Positions 23,560-36,484 of a stretch of DNA of 64,000 bases are shown piece by piece. The stretch covers positions 1-64,000 of the forward strand of contig CAADRB010000004.1 of NCBI GenBank assembly GCA_900708905.1. Direction: 5' to 3'. The first letter of the stretch is position 1, and every line of letters starts with the position of its first letter. A program made the translations under genes and the position numbers. The notes under the pieces are model-generated. The model saw only the letters and a list, made by a program, of their open reading frames with translations, was not told the DNA's origin and ran no database searches. The DNA comes from Hymenolepis diminuta. Taxonomy: Eukaryota; Platyhelminthes; Cestoda; Cyclophyllidea; Hymenolepididae.

Positions 23560-23790
23560 ATGAGTTTTTTAAAAAAAAAGAGCATTAGAGGAACACTCAT
23601 AACGTGGAGTTTTTTTGAAATTCAAACTGAACCGCTGAGGATTCCATTATAGTACTTGTGGTCTTGAGTTTTATATGTTTTTTCTTAGCGGTCTTGGTGT
23701 AAATAATCCGTCACCATCTTTAAATTCGAACAACTGATTTCCGTATTTCAATATTTCGATTCTTTTGCATGCTCTTTAACACTTAATCAT
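23560..23790 (+). repeat. Dispersed repeat family A, forward copy
   Basis: GAACACTCATAACGTGGAGTTTTT start, TTGTGGTCTTGAGTTTTA middle and CCGTCACCATCTTTAAATTCGAAC block as in other family A copies. Confidence 0.6.
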
Positions 23791-24069
23791 GTATGAATGA
23801 AGAAACACGAAAATAAAGTGATACCAAGAGTTTCAAAAATAAAACGATACAACAGGTTAATTGAAAAATAACTCAAAATGTTTATGTATTTAACTGTACG
23901 CTTCAATCGGTAATACTAAATCTGCCTTTACATCTCCGTAAAGAGATTTTGTGTCTTTATAAATGTTAACGGACTGGATAATCTGTCTACCTGGACTTTC
24001 TGTGTAATGAGTATTGCTGTGTCGGAATATTATTGTAAGTAGAGATATGAAGTGTATTAGGGATTATAA

Positions 24070-24260
24070 ATATATTTTTAATCCAGGTCACGTACCAGAT
24101 TGTCTTTCTATTTCGGCCTTTCAGTGTCCAATATCTAGGCCGTCAAGTGAATGCGTAACATTCACATACGATCAGTGCACGTGCTTTAATATCCTTTCAG
24201 ACATTACGGATTCTGATTTTTACTAACTGTAAATCCTAGGATATACATGAAAGGTCACAA
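24070..24260 (+). repeat. Repeat family H, copy 1
   Basis: Shares CAGGTCACGTACCAG-like, GTCCAATATCTAGGCCG-like and TCAAGTGAATG-like blocks with 25285-25480. Each copy sits about 0.5 kb after a family A copy. Confidence 0.5.
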
Positions 24261-24689
24261 TAAAATGTAGCTTAGAAAATTTGCGTGTATACAGCTTCCC
24301 TAACCTGTAGCTGACTCATCAAAATTGATAGTAGTAGATGGAAGCTTTGAGAGAAATAAATCTCCTAAGAAATTTAATTTGCTTGACGATATTAAAATGT
24401 TCCAAAGTTCACTTTTCTTGATTTCAACCTCGAACATCTGGATGAGTTCATGTTCACGGTGTTTAGAGCTTGTCGATCAGTATAACTAATAGATTAACTG
24501 ACCAAGCCGTTTTGATTCATTTCTATCCTCTTACAAACAAGAATATGTGGTTGAGATCAACCTAACAGAGTTCAATATTTAAATGCAATTCATAAAGGAG
24601 TTATCAGAGAGCGAATATTGTGTTATCCATTATATAAAATTCTTCTTCTATAGAAAATGCCTGTTCCTTTTGGAAATTCACTGATTTAA

Positions 24690-24980
24690 CTGTTAATTCG
24701 TTTTTTTATGAAAACGAACATGAGAAGAACACTCAAAATATGAGGTTTTAATTGAAAATTATATTGCACACAAGGTTTCGCCTGCAGTTTCTTTGAATCT
24801 CCTGGGAGCTAATTTATAGAACCATTGGCCCTGAGTTTTGAATGACATTTCTTTGCTCCGATCTACTTCTATAAAAATGCATCACAAGCTTTGCACTCGA
24901 ATGGATGGTTTCCATATTTCTTAGTGTGCCACTATATTTACATATTCTTGAAGTTTTACACATCTATAGATCTTTAGAGA
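24690..24980 (+). repeat. Dispersed repeat family A, best-preserved forward copy
   Basis: Roughly 90 percent identical by eye to the reverse complement of 39010-39310 over more than 200 bases (TTTCGCCTGCAGTTTCTT, GGGAGCTAATTTATAGAA, CACAAGCTTTGCACTCGAA blocks). Confidence 0.85.
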
Positions 24981-25284
24981 AAATGAATTAGCCAACTCGA
25001 AGTATCGCCTTGCCTTTGGGCTTTAAAAGTCTTGGTAACTCTTAATCTCTTATTTTCTTCATATCTTAGCCATTACGCAATCGTCTATGCGTTTTAATGG
25101 ATAATATTGCAGTTCTGCCCATCCCCCTGTGTCTATTGTTAACAGTTTTTACACGCATCCTGGTATTTATTGATTTGAATGCTCCGCATAATCAGACCAC
25201 TCGAGATTTCTGGATAGTCGATTTGATTGGGTCAGATTAATGTTGCTTGAATTTGGGAAATTATGTTGCAGATTATAAATTTCT

Positions 25285-25480
25285 TGCGATCTAGACACGT
25301 GCCAGCTTTGTGACTTTTTGTTGAGGGGGAGTCAAGCAATTTTGTCCTTTCGATTGTCGATGCCTAGGCGATTATGTGAATGAGAAATAGCATTAGTTTC
25401 TGCCCTGGAGATTAAGTGTTATTGGTTCGTACTAAGACTCTGATTTTATCTGAGGGTACACAAATGTGTAGCCCAGCAAA
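25285..25480 (+). repeat. Repeat family H, copy 2
   Basis: Diverged copy of 24070-24260, at a similar offset from the preceding family A copy. Confidence 0.5.
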
Positions 25481-28400
25481 TCTGCAGCCATGCAGTTCTT
25501 CTAATCCTTAGCTGGATTATGCTGTTTTTAACATGAAGGAACCAAATACCAACATGAGCTATGTAGAAATGTCTAAATTTAACTTGCCCCTTCACAAGGC
25601 GTAATGTCAAAAGCTATATGTCTTCCTGTTCTAAAAGTATCTTTGTCCTAATATATTTGGAAATTCAGTTAGTTAATTCCAGGATTTTAAGATTTGTTGT
25701 CAGCAAGGCAGATAGTCAAAAATTTGGAAACGAGCTTTGAGAAATAAAAGTAAAATAGTCATAATGTAAATGACCTGGGATTGTAAACCTCGAAAAATAA
25801 ATATATCGTCAGTAACCTTAAAGATTAACTTAAGAGGTAGTTTTGTGGTACATTCGCATCCTTTGTTATGAACGCATGCTCCATCTTATCTTCCTTCATT
25901 ATGCGTCTCTGTCACTGCTTATTTATCTAACTGATTACTCCCAAATCTCTAATTTTCTCGTTCTTTTATGAGCTTATATAGCTATGATATTTAAATACGG
26001 GTTGTAGACAACATTTATGAGTTTGTACTTTTCATTTTATAACTGAATTCCTCTTACTGCATGTCTAGCCTCTTTTCTCTCCTTGTAATTTGCAATGTTA
26101 TTCATTTAAATAAAATCATTTTTGCACTAGGGCAGAAAGATTTAGTTTCAATCTAACTCTAACCTAACATTAATCAGAATTGTTGCCTTGTCTGTTCTTT
26201 ATTTGTTTTAATCGACAGTTGTTCACACACATGCCTTTTTGACCATTTGTTATGATCAGATTTCGTGCTTGGTTAAGCCTAACGCAGTTTTGCTTTATTT
26301 GACATAAGGCTAGTGTGTGAAAAAAAACTATAAGTTCGCAGAAAATTGCGTAGGGCTTCTGCACTATTGAAAAGATCGCTGGTTCACAAGCATGGCGCTC
26401 AACAACAATATCAAGTGCTCGATTTCCAAATGCGTCAAGTATCACAAGAGAAGAGGGTGGTTAAAGTTATATGTATCAGAATGTCCTCCTTAATCCTCAA
26501 ATTAAGTGTAATGCCAATCCGTCTTCGGGTCATTTTTGAAGTAATACATATTTCAGACGAATGAGCTTACAAAACCTGCCAAATATTCTTAATTTCGAGC
26601 TGAGTAGTAAGCAAGTAAAAAAAATACGAACTTCGTGAATAAATCCCCCTACTTTCTATCATTATTAAAACCCAAAAACTATGTGTTCTCCTGCTCAAAT
26701 GAGAAAATGTATACTACCTTTATCAATAAGTTAACGGTCATTATTATCGAATTTGGAGGTTAATATGTGAAATCAGAATAAAAATAGCGGTAAAGAATGG
26801 CAAAAGTGAACCAGTCTCATGTATGTAAGCTTAGCAGTTTATTTTTTGTTGTAAATAATGTTGCAAAAAAAAACAGATATTTTCGATAACAGTTCATGTT
26901 TTATCTAACTGAAACTGGCGTGGCTATTAAGAAAGTAACAGATGGTGGTGTATTATTCAATCTGAAGATCTGTCAATTCAGTTGTTAAGAGATAGGTGTT
27001 ATCTATGCATATCCAGTGATGCGGATGGCCGATTCTAGTCAATGGAATGAGTAGAAAAAGCGAGTTTTCCATAAGACTGACTCCAATGTACTTTCTCTCC
27101 TAAATTAAATGTTGCTAACACTCCACATGATAGGCTTTGCAAGTTTGTTTATTTTCGAAAGTGTCGATTATGCATAATCGATTGTGTCTGAACTTAATAA
27201 TAATTGACTTTTCAAGTAACTTTTCGTAAATATTTAATAATGGCCAAATTTCTATTTTTCTGGATCCATTTTTATTGACCTATGGTATTATGATTAGTCA
27301 TAAAGATGCAAAAAACTTATTAATTTAACCTTTACATCCAGGGATCGTAAATACATTTTCTTATGAATAATTTAGAGCGGCGCATTTATAATTTCATTGG
27401 CCATATTCTTCCAATTACTAAAAAAACTATGGAAACGGTTCGAATAATTTTCATGAAGATAGAAAATAGGGTTTATGAGTGAGGACATCACTGAAAGTGC
27501 GTTGAAGTCTCGAAAGCGACACCGATGCAAAGTTTTTAAACTCTGTATCATTTAGAAGACTGACCTTATAATTACATTACTACAAAGACGTGAAATTCGT
27601 CAAATATCATCTTGGAGAAGAATATGATGTATGTGAGAGCATCTGATTTCTCAACTTAAGAATATTTGTTTCATATTATTTCAATTAGGTAGGCTCTCTT
27701 TTCAGAAAAAGTCGATTTACTGCAGCTTCATTCTGAAATTGAATTAGTATTTAATCGATCGTTGTAGCCAGACCCACCCCAGATTTTCTGCGTGAGAACC
27801 GAATAACCGGAGATCGGTTATACTTAAACATTCATGACCTCGCATTAGGTAATTGACATAACCAGATTGGCAATGCTAATTGTTTAATCAGCCTATGTGC
27901 GTCCGATAATCAGACCACGCGCATAGTCTGCACGAAGACAAAAATGCAAAAATAATTGAATAACCTGATTCACACTATTTTCTTGCTTAAAGTAATTAAC
28001 ATAACTTATCTCAAGGACGAATGCAAACTACGACTATAATTCAACGTGTGTGGAAGTGAAAATATCCAATAAATCTCTGATTTTGTTTCATTCACTCGTG
28101 CGTGGATTTGCAAATGTAGATTTTCGCAGATGTGTGAGCAAACACAACTAGAAAGAAAAAAACTGACATTGATTTTGGGTTTTGTGGTGAGCGCGCTTTA
28201 ACAGCACTAAACGAGGAGCATTTAACACACGTCGTCCTATGTGTTTGTGCACGTATGCGCACGGTAATTAGGTTTCGTGAGGTGGGAGAATTTCCATGTA
28301 GCTAATTCGATTCCGCTGTATGACCCACTTACCTAATAAAGATGCTGATAGAGTTGATAATTTATTCCTGGTTGCAAAGTAGCGGAACGAAACATCGTGC

Positions 28401-28980
28401 AATAATGGAATGACCAATGATCGAAAGTTAAATAATGTAGATGCTATGAAGCAGTTATCAGATGTAGAGGAATCAAGGCTACTCTGAGTAAGGCGAAGAT
28501 AGATGTTCCCATTGATAGTGCTTTATTTCAGGGTAGTTACAAGTGTTGTAATTAGACGGTTGTCGCAGATAGTTCCCGTTAGTATTTGGACGTGGTTGGA
28601 GTAAATTGAAGTCAGTAGTAGGAGCTGACTGTAGGAAATAGTTGTATAATTGCAAAACCTAATAGCTGTGAATATGAGTTGGTATTCGACATATTTACAA
28701 TTGGGTATTGGCAATTTTAAGGTTAAGCAAATGATAGAACACTAGAACATCCAACCGGATGAACAAGTTGTGATTATGAAGTCAATGAGAGATGTTATGA
28801 CTCGGTAACGCCTTTAACATCTCCCTAGGTGTCTTGACAAATGTATTGAAGTGGGCATAGCGATTAATAAGCCGGAGATTTCGAGCTGGTTATGGATTAT
28901 TTATAAACTCTCTGTTAACACAAACTTAGAGTTAACCTATCAATAGACCATCAATCAAATCAAAAAATAAATGTTTATTT
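25481..28980. other. No gene seen; one family F repeat
   Basis: Except for the family F copy near 27.0 kb I see only AT-rich DNA. Short open frames on both strands at 26170-26564 overlap each other and match nothing I know. Confidence 0.35.
26930..27100 (+). repeat. Repeat family F, copy 1
   Basis: CATATCCAGTGATGCGGATGG and TTCTAGTCAATGGAATGAG resemble 43220-43400 and 48340-48500. Confidence 0.45.
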
Positions 28981-28984
28981 ATCG

Positions 28985-29260
28985 TATAAATGCGTTTAAG
29001 TGTTCAAAAACCGGCCGAGTTATCGGCAAACCAGGAAGTTCGAAATCAGTCATTCGAGTCCAAAATTGGTGAATCATTGAAGGAGTACATGCTCAGATCG
29101 ATACAAGGATCATCAAGACCTTTAATGCAAAACTCAAGGCCACAAGTTTTATAACGGAGTCCCAAGAGGTTTATAAAGCTGCAGGCGAACTTCGAATAAA
29201 GCCTCATTATGTACACTCTCTTCTTTCTACATTGTTACGAAAAAAACTGATTAGCTAACT
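28985..29260 (-). repeat. Dispersed repeat family A, reverse copy
   Basis: Contains GAAATCAGTCATTCGAGTCC, GTACATGCTCAGATCGAT and CTTTAATGCAAAACTCAAGG, the reverse-orientation signature of family A. Confidence 0.65.
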
Positions 29261-29689
29261 TATACCCTTGTTTGAATATTACTTCCCAATCATCCTTAGT
29301 TGATGAAAAGGAGGCCATTTCAGTTAAAATATATTTACTTGTTATTTATTCATAACAAAAAATGGTTATTTCCAAATGTAATGAAATAACTAGGTCGCAA
29401 GGGTAAGGTAGAATAGACAGGAAGCAATAATTTTAATATTCTTCTTCCCCTTTTTCTTCGTCTTTGGGTGAAAAGTACTTTTCCATCCTTAACTCATTTT
29501 CATCATTACTAAAGAAGTGAATCACAATATTCTTAGGCCTCACCAAAAAATGTCTGAGTAATATAGAGTTATTTAAAAGCTATTCAGTGAGGATAGGAAC
29601 AACATTCTCATTAACAAGAGAAAATTTTTTTTTAATTTTTCGGAAAATTGTTGAATATTGGTTCATCTAGACTAAAATTCATTTTCTGA

Positions 29690-29930
29690 TTTTTTCTCAC
29701 TCTACGATTTTGATGCAACTTCTATTATGACTCCCAGTCCCATCTCGAAAAGCGTTATCCAATATTCATCTTGAGTAGAGAGTGGTATGAAGGAGAGAGA
29801 CTTGAATTTTGGCACCCTTCATTTTAACCATTGGCCATTCAACTTACTGGATGTGCGACGATAGCAATCGAATCCGTTACATCTGATACGGCAGACGGGT
29901 ATGGTGATCAGTGCACTATTGATGCACTCC
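29690..29930 (-). repeat. SINE-like element
   Basis: Body and head resemble the copies ending near 30770 and 30990; the head contains AGCAATCGAATCCG, the reverse complement of a B-box. Confidence 0.45.
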
Positions 29931-30559
29931 TTCTCTTATTCCAAACATTGTGATTGGAAACTTTGGGAAGATTTCTGAAAAGTAGTTTCTTTATTTAGAT
30001 TTGTGATTTTTTAGGGAGTTGCTACTGCTTATTAGAGATAACCTTGACAATTTATAATTCTTCTAGTTCATCGAACTCCACCACCTACAAAGTAGTTAAG
30101 AAAAACAGATTGTGTTTTGAATATTTGGATTAGGGCAGTATAAAGTGGCATTGAATTCGTCAATGGAGTTCGACTTAGAGAAATCTCCTTTTGAATATTA
30201 ATGATATTCGTAAGGTCTAACAGTATAAAACAGCCTTTCTCAAATCTGAAGACAACTTAAATGCAGAGCAAGGGCCACTTTATAGGATAAGGGAGAAAGA
30301 GAGAGAAATGAATATAGGAAGTAAAGCGTAGGAGAGTATGGAATAAGAGACAATTTTTTGCAAATAATAATCAACCTCGTAAGTAAAACTTAATGAAGTC
30401 GGAATTGAAATGTAGGAAAGTTCTTTAATCTTCTTGAATCTTCTGCTCCTCTTTTATGACCCTTTGCACTTTTTTTAAAGTGCCTCCAAATTAAAATCAA
30501 TAATTTTTTTCTTTTTCATGATATCTTGTGGAACTATTAGTCAAGTATCCCCTATAGTA

Positions 30560-30772
30560 ATCACTTTGTCTTAAAAAATTTACCAGATCCATTGTACCTA
30601 ACTTTTCTGGAGGGAAGGTATTCAGGAACTGCTCTTATGAGAAACTCGAATTCTACAGATCCTTTTGTTAACCAGAAATAACCTGTGCGGTTGACTATCT
30701 ACATCACTAGATGTGCATCAATCTCTTGACTCTTGAATTGACCGATGTACATGTTAGCCATTCATTTATTCT
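30560..30772 (-). repeat. SINE-like element
   Basis: The head (30772-30700) aligns with 63850-63770, including GATGTGCATCAATCTC against GATGGGCATCGATCTC. Diverged. Confidence 0.5.
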
Positions 30773-30789
30773 AACGTAACTCCCAAGCC

Positions 30790-30990
30790 CATTTAGTAAA
30801 GCTTTTCCAGTGCTTATCTTGCGTAGAGGGATAGCTTCATGGGGCGTTCGTGGTGTGAAATTTGAATTCTCCGTCCTCTTATTAGTAAAAATTAACTTAT
30901 TTGGTTGTACCCACTGGGTGTGTACCAATGAAAATCGAACCCATGAACACTGCCACTGTGGACGAACATGTAACCACAGCACCACCTTTA
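30790..30990 (-). repeat. SINE-like element, best tRNA-like head
   Basis: Read on the minus strand the head is AAGGTGGTGCTGTGGTTACA (A-box-like), then about 30 bases, then GGGTTCGATTTTC (B-box-like), then ATTGGTACACAC. This is the layout of a pol III promoter in a tRNA-derived SINE. There is no CCA end or cloverleaf that I can draw, so it is not called a tRNA gene. Confidence 0.6.
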
Positions 30991-31315
30991 TTATAATTTT
31001 TTAACCTACTTGTGAGGTTAAGAAATTATTTGATCTCCCAATCATCAGTAATTGACTTGGAGCGTCAGCTTCTCAATTAATATTTGACAGATAAGTTGCA
31101 ATACGTAGAATCAGAGGTAAATAAATTAGAATGATTTTTATAGCTTAAATATAAAAAATCGCATAAATCTTTAACTTCATTTCGTTTAGGACAACGAAGT
31201 CATATAGAATCTAGTATTTTGCTCTGTCCTTTTTATTTCTTATAAAGGGTAGAAATACAAGAAGTGCATATGTGAAGTCACCCCCAGAAGGTGCAACTTA
31301 TTTGTTTAAAAAGTC

Positions 31316-31350
31316 TTCCCCCCCCCTCTCCCCCCCTCCCTCCTCATCCT
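31316..31350. repeat. C-rich low-complexity run
   Basis: Long C runs interrupted by T. Confidence 0.95.
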
Positions 31351-34300
31351 CCAAATGATCGTCACGTTTTGCAAAGGTCACATAAATAAGGAACTGATCA
31401 TGTATCATTCGCACAACTCCCTTTGCAAATAAGATTTAAAACTGGACTAGCGTTAATACAAACGCACTGAAATTTGCAATGCATTAGTTTTGGGTGTAAT
31501 TGGAAAATGTGACAGCAATGATAAGTTCCATAGGAAGCGTTAATTGATGTTACTTAACTTTGACAATGCCAACACAATTTGCAACTTAAGAGGAGGGGAT
31601 GACCATACATATCTGCATTATTTCGAATCAGCAGATTATTCCAAAAGAACCTTTGAAGTAGTTTCTGCTTGTCAACTAAAATTTCGTCAGAATTGTAGAA
31701 AATTATTTATATCTTTACCCTAATTTTCTCAGCGTTTATGATGGGGTTAAAATTAATCAAATGACTAATATCTAAGCTCCTGTGCAAATAATCAGATAGA
31801 CTAGCTTAGAATGGCTTAGCTAAACAGAGTGAAGGTTAATTTAATGAAAAGGGAAAACCAAAACATTCATATTCTAACATTAAAAGAACTTTCTGGCCAT
31901 CCTTAATTATGAACTCAATCTTCGAGTGTTCATAATAATAGGAAGGAAAGGGAAGGTGTTTGGTGGAATATAATTACATTGAATACTGACAAACACGAGT
32001 GTTCCACCTCTTTGTCAAATCTACAAGAGGGAAAGGTGGTTAAGACGTCACTTTTCCAAATGTGCTGTTTCATATCCATGAAGAAAATCGCAACGTACTG
32101 CTCAAGAGATTGGAGAGAGGGAGGGATGGGGAGGAAATACCTAAGCAATACTACGGAAAGCATATTGATAAGAAATCGCTAAAACTGGTTCCTGCTTCAT
32201 ATAGAGTAGTGATTGGATTTGTTTCGCTTGTCAAATCCAACAGCTAATTCGACTAATGATTTTGCAACTTAAAAGATGGGATGGGATCTGTTGCCAAAAT
32301 CATGTTAGCTCATTTCCTTTTATTATCATAGCTATCAGAAGCGAATTGCATTTGAAGTATTTGACCAACCATCAAAGTTAATAAACTTAAATTCGATCTG
32401 GACGCTACGAACATAATTTCACTCACAAAACAGTCAAAATCCTGAATTGCAACATTAAACAGTGAGCTATGCACAACAAATGACTTACAACTTGAAACTG
32501 TAGTCGAATGATAATGTTTAAATCGATTTTCAAAGTTTCATGTCATGTATGCTCTTACCTTCTTATTTTATAAAATATCTAATTACTAGTTAAATTATTT
32601 GATTGGAGACTAGGAGGATACTTCTCAATCACTATGCCAATTTCATTATATATATCAATCGGTTACTAAATTAGAACAAGTGCATGCTCAGATGCCCCTC
32701 GCGCATTTTACAGGTCTTATAAACCAAAGTACATCGTGAAAACGTAGAGGAAGAGCAAAGATGGCGATAAACTTCCAATTGGGCTATAACTTTCAACTCA
32801 CACAATAATACATGCATATAGGGCTTAATGATAATGGTAGGGCAGGGGATGCTATGGGGTAAGAGATTTATGGAAGTGAAATGGAGTTCAAAAGTCCATC
32901 ACCGCCACACCCCTCGAACCGTCATTCTTAATAGTGCAACCGCTTGGTATTTTGCGAACAAGCCATCTGCCAACTCTAGATTATAAATGAAATGTGGTGG
33001 CAGCTGAAAAAAACGAAAGAAAAATAAAATTACTTGAACTATCCCACCCTTTATATATGAAGGCGAGATAGGTACCACTACCCAAACAAGTGCAGTTCGA
33101 GATATACGATTTCTTCCCTGATGAAATGATTAGTTTTTAAGTAATTAGTTACTAAAGTACGTGATTACAAGAACCTTCGATATTGAAAAAAGATGAAGTC
33201 CAGTTAAATTTTCCACATGAACAGTCATCAAACTGTTCTTAACATTTTCAAACATCCTTAGACTAGTTAATCCCTGTTCATCTCATATTTTGAGATAAAA
33301 TTTAAATAATTGCTCTTTATAATTTACAAGTTCGGCAAGGGAGTAGCATCGTGTAGTTTACCGTGGAGGAATACCTTTGTTTTCAATTTGTTTTCTTTGT
33401 TCTTTTCACAATGTGTTCAATCGTATCTCATTTTCATCAAAGTTAAAATCTAAATAACACTTTTTTTATAGAATTTGGTAATTATCCTCTTATCGTGTAT
33501 GTCTTATAATAGCTGTCTACAAGACATGGACGTCTGTCAATTTGGGATATCCATTTTGCCAGTATCTTCTCATTTCACACCTATCCGTGAAGAAAAGGTA
33601 TCATTTTACGATAATACGTGAGAAATAAATTTCTTTGTAGGTTTCAACATTAAAATGTCATCTTCTCTCTCACCGGCTCCCTTTGCGTATCTGATTTCAT
33701 TCTTCTAAGCCAACTCTTTTTGAAAATTCCAAAACTTCTTTATTCTTAAGTCTTCTAGTGAATGCATGAAATCCCTAAAGATGTTGGCTATTATTTACCC
33801 AAAAGTGAAATTTGAATAATTCTATAAGATGATTCCTGTAATCTTAGGTTTTACATAACAGATCTTGATAGATTTTTTTTCAATCAAAGCCTGTGCTCCT
33901 GTAATGGTTCGTCACCTCCTTTATACTCGAAAAAATAGATTCTGAATTCCATATTATACTCAAAACTTGGCACGTTGTCGAAAATTAAGCCTCCGAAAAC
34001 GTTTAAAGGATTACATCTCACTCACCATGTATATGGTAATGAGTAAAGCAATTCAAATGTAGAAGCACAGTGAACTAAATGTAACAGAGAATGTTAGATA
34101 AATTTCAATAACTATGAGATTGTCGCGGGTACTATATAAATAAACCCTTCACTAAACTTTAGTAGTTCTCTACCTACTACATTATGCCTCTATCACAGTC
34201 CCTTAATATAATTTCCCCCCCCCCCAAATATTAAGCCCCGCGCCCCTAAAGAAGAAGACAAAAGCTATGGGGAGTAGAATTTGAGGCAACTGATGAGTAA

Positions 34301-35070
34301 TTATAGGCAAAATTAACACTTCGTTGAATGAACATTGATCGCTGATTAGCTGAGATGTCTCTGCACGTACGACCGCGCTTGCTCGATACACGATCGGTAG
34401 GACAGACTACTACCCATAATGTTTCAGCACGCGCGAAACCCTATTGGACAATCTTGATAGCGTCATACACTCCATAAGATATGGAAATCGTATCAACGAA
34501 CTGCAAGATGTAGATTGATGTGAGGACGATACGTTAATGTTTTTTCATTCACTTCTTTAAAATGTCCTAAAACCATTTTTCTAAAAATATGATTCACGTA
34601 AATTGTTTCAATAATTCGAAACTTCATGTGGATTTTGCACGAAAAAATTATTGCACTTTAAAGTTACCAATGAAAATATTTCCACGTTTACTACGGACCA
34701 ATGTTGTTATGTCCTAGATTTCGGACAAATGCGCTACAATGTTAAATGTGCCACTTTTTACTATCTCTAGTTTTTAATATGGGAAAGTGATTGGATTTTC
34801 TAATTAACTTTTCTATATGAAACATTGCGAACTTTGTTTAATGGAGATAATAAATAAAATTATTTATCTTCGATAGATAGCGTGCAGAAAACTAGTTTGT
34901 AAAAGGAGTATCGTTCTAATTTGCCTCTCGGAGTTAAAGGCGAGATTATGTCGCCGATATTCGATTGATTTTATTCCGAGATTGGTCTATCACCTCTATG
35001 TATATGTATCATCTTCTTAGTAACGAGAGTTTTAACGTAGCGGAGCTCAGGCAATTCGACTAGCTTTCGC
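31351..35070. other. No gene seen
   Basis: AT-rich DNA, with a C homopolymer at 34215-34225 and a CpG-richer patch at 34360-34440. A good-looking minus-strand acceptor at 33004 opens only 34 codons and was not accepted. A faint family A-like fragment (TGCATGCTCAGATGCC) lies near 32680. Confidence 0.35.
34215..34225. repeat. C homopolymer
   Basis: Eleven consecutive C. Confidence 0.95.
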
Positions 35071-35192
35071 ATATAAAGTGCGTTTCTGCTCCACAATTGC
35101 AACTCGCCACGATGTACCAAGATATGATCTACTCAATATGGGTTGTCTTCAATAACTTTTAGGTCTCCGTGCATAGTTCCTAACACGTTACA

Positions 35193-35378
35193 ATGGTAAT
35201 ACAGGGAAATTTTATTATAACCGCTGTTCCCAGTTACTGCCGAGATTCTAGAGGCCTATCCTTACTCAGTGTTATAAATGGAAGACGAGAGCGAAGATGG
35301 ATGAAGGAAGTGATTGAGAATGAACAGTTCGAACATCTCGCTCTTCAGTTGCTAATTTCCCAGTTAAATCAACTTAAG
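35193..35378 (+). CDS. Possible first coding exon of a small protein (doubtful)
   Basis: ATG at 35193 opens 62 codons ending in phase 0 at AAG, directly before a good donor GTAAAT. A TATAAA lies at 35072-35077, about 120 bp upstream. The peptide has a basic GRRERR cluster followed by a helix-like acidic/hydrophobic segment (EQFEHLALQLLISQLNQL). GRR is also a form of processing site, but there is no signal peptide. The matching exon would be 36353-36484. No family recognised; chance is a real alternative. Confidence 0.22.
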
Positions 35379-35411
35379 GTAAATGTGTGGTACGAGGCAC
35401 AAGAAAAATAC

Positions 35412-35540
35412 TAAAATGGTATCTTCAATCCGATTTATCGATAACATTGTCTGCACCCTCTGTGACCTCATAAACTTTGCTGAATCAGCTGTAGATAGGA
35501 GCTACATACCACACCAAGCACGTTGCTGTTGAACACTTAA
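35412..35540 (+). repeat. Repeat family D, partial copy
   Basis: GTATCTTCAATCCGATT and GAATCAGCTGTAGAT blocks match the family D tails at 37.97, 44.74 and 45.74 kb. Confidence 0.5.
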
Positions 35541-36149
35541 AAGCAGGTTAAGCTAGCAACCTCTCTAGCTTGCGATGTGTAATCATCCTCTACGAGAGAG
35601 GATAGTGGCTATTGTGGTAAGATGGTCGGTCCCGCTCACCTTTGTTCCTTTTTATGCTTCCTGATTCATCTTTCTCCCTTTCACGCTATGCCCTTTCCAT
35701 TTTGCCTTATCTATAAGATGTTTTTGATAAAATAATTATTTTGATCACATATCCATATTTTTTTCGTCTTATCAGAATTTCACCACATTTTCTAACACGA
35801 AGCCCAATCGAAAACTCAAGATTTTCAGTTAGCGAGAACTCGAACCGATACAAAATGGTTACCATCTTTTGTAAATTAACTGTGTATACGTGTTATACCC
35901 ACAAGTATACATTCGGACTTAAATGAGAATCCTTGGCGGATGAAGGGTGGCCCTGGGAGAAGAGCTAATATAAAATTTATTATGTCCAGGGACTGATCGG
36001 TATCAGCGTAGTTTGATTTAACGTTGACGCCCAAGTTGCTGCATTAAGAAAATGGAATAGACAGGAGAAGATCCAGTAAGAAATTTTGAGGTACAAGATG
36101 AAACTAATAAAAATTTCTAAGTATCAAGTAAATTAAATGAAAATTTCCT

Positions 36150-36292
36150 ACGAACTCATCTTATAGTCTCTGGCAGAAAATTCTCATTATGCCTCCCCTC
36201 CTTTGATCAGCATCAGCCAATAATTGAATGTGGGCTAGTGAGTGTCGATCTCCGATTCGGTAGATGAGCATGTTGACCACTACATCAACGTG
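36150..36292 (-). repeat. SINE-like element, partial
   Basis: The minus-strand head reads GATGTAGTGGTCAACATGC then, about 25 bases on, GGAGATCGACAC, a degenerate A-box/B-box pair. Confidence 0.45.
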
Positions 36293-36352
36293 ATAAATAT
36301 AGTAACGTAGTTTAGAAAGAAGAATGAAGAACTATAATTTTTTTGTTTTCAG

Positions 36353-36484
36353 TCAGGAAGTCGAATCCGAAATTTTCGGTGCAACCGAACAAAGTTCAGT
36401 CCCCAATGCGTTAATTTTGGATTATTGGCTTTCTGGGCTGATGTCTGGGAGTTCAATCTTACTACAACTGTATTTATTGAATAA
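36353..36484 (+). CDS. Possible second exon of the small protein (doubtful)
   Basis: A strong pyrimidine-tract acceptor (TTTTTTTGTTTTCAG, ending 36352) opens two frames. The phase-0 frame, which fits the donor at 35378, gives 43 residues (SGSRIRNFRCNRTKFSPQ start, a second Cys, then an aromatic-rich end) and stops at 36482-36484. The other frame runs to 36521. A family D repeat and a SINE-like copy lie in the presumed intron. Confidence 0.22.
   Translation, partial: SGSRIRNFRCNRTKFSPQCVNFGLLAFWADVWEFNLTTTVFIE

Noticed and set aside
30922..30986. tRNA gene
   Set aside because: Has A-box- and B-box-like motifs but no drawable cloverleaf and is a member of a dispersed repeat, so it is called SINE-like.
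32899..33003. Minus-strand acceptor followed by 34 open codons (LPPHFIYNLELADG...)
   Set aside because: The acceptor looks very good, but 34 open codons are expected often by chance and no family or neighbouring exon supports it.
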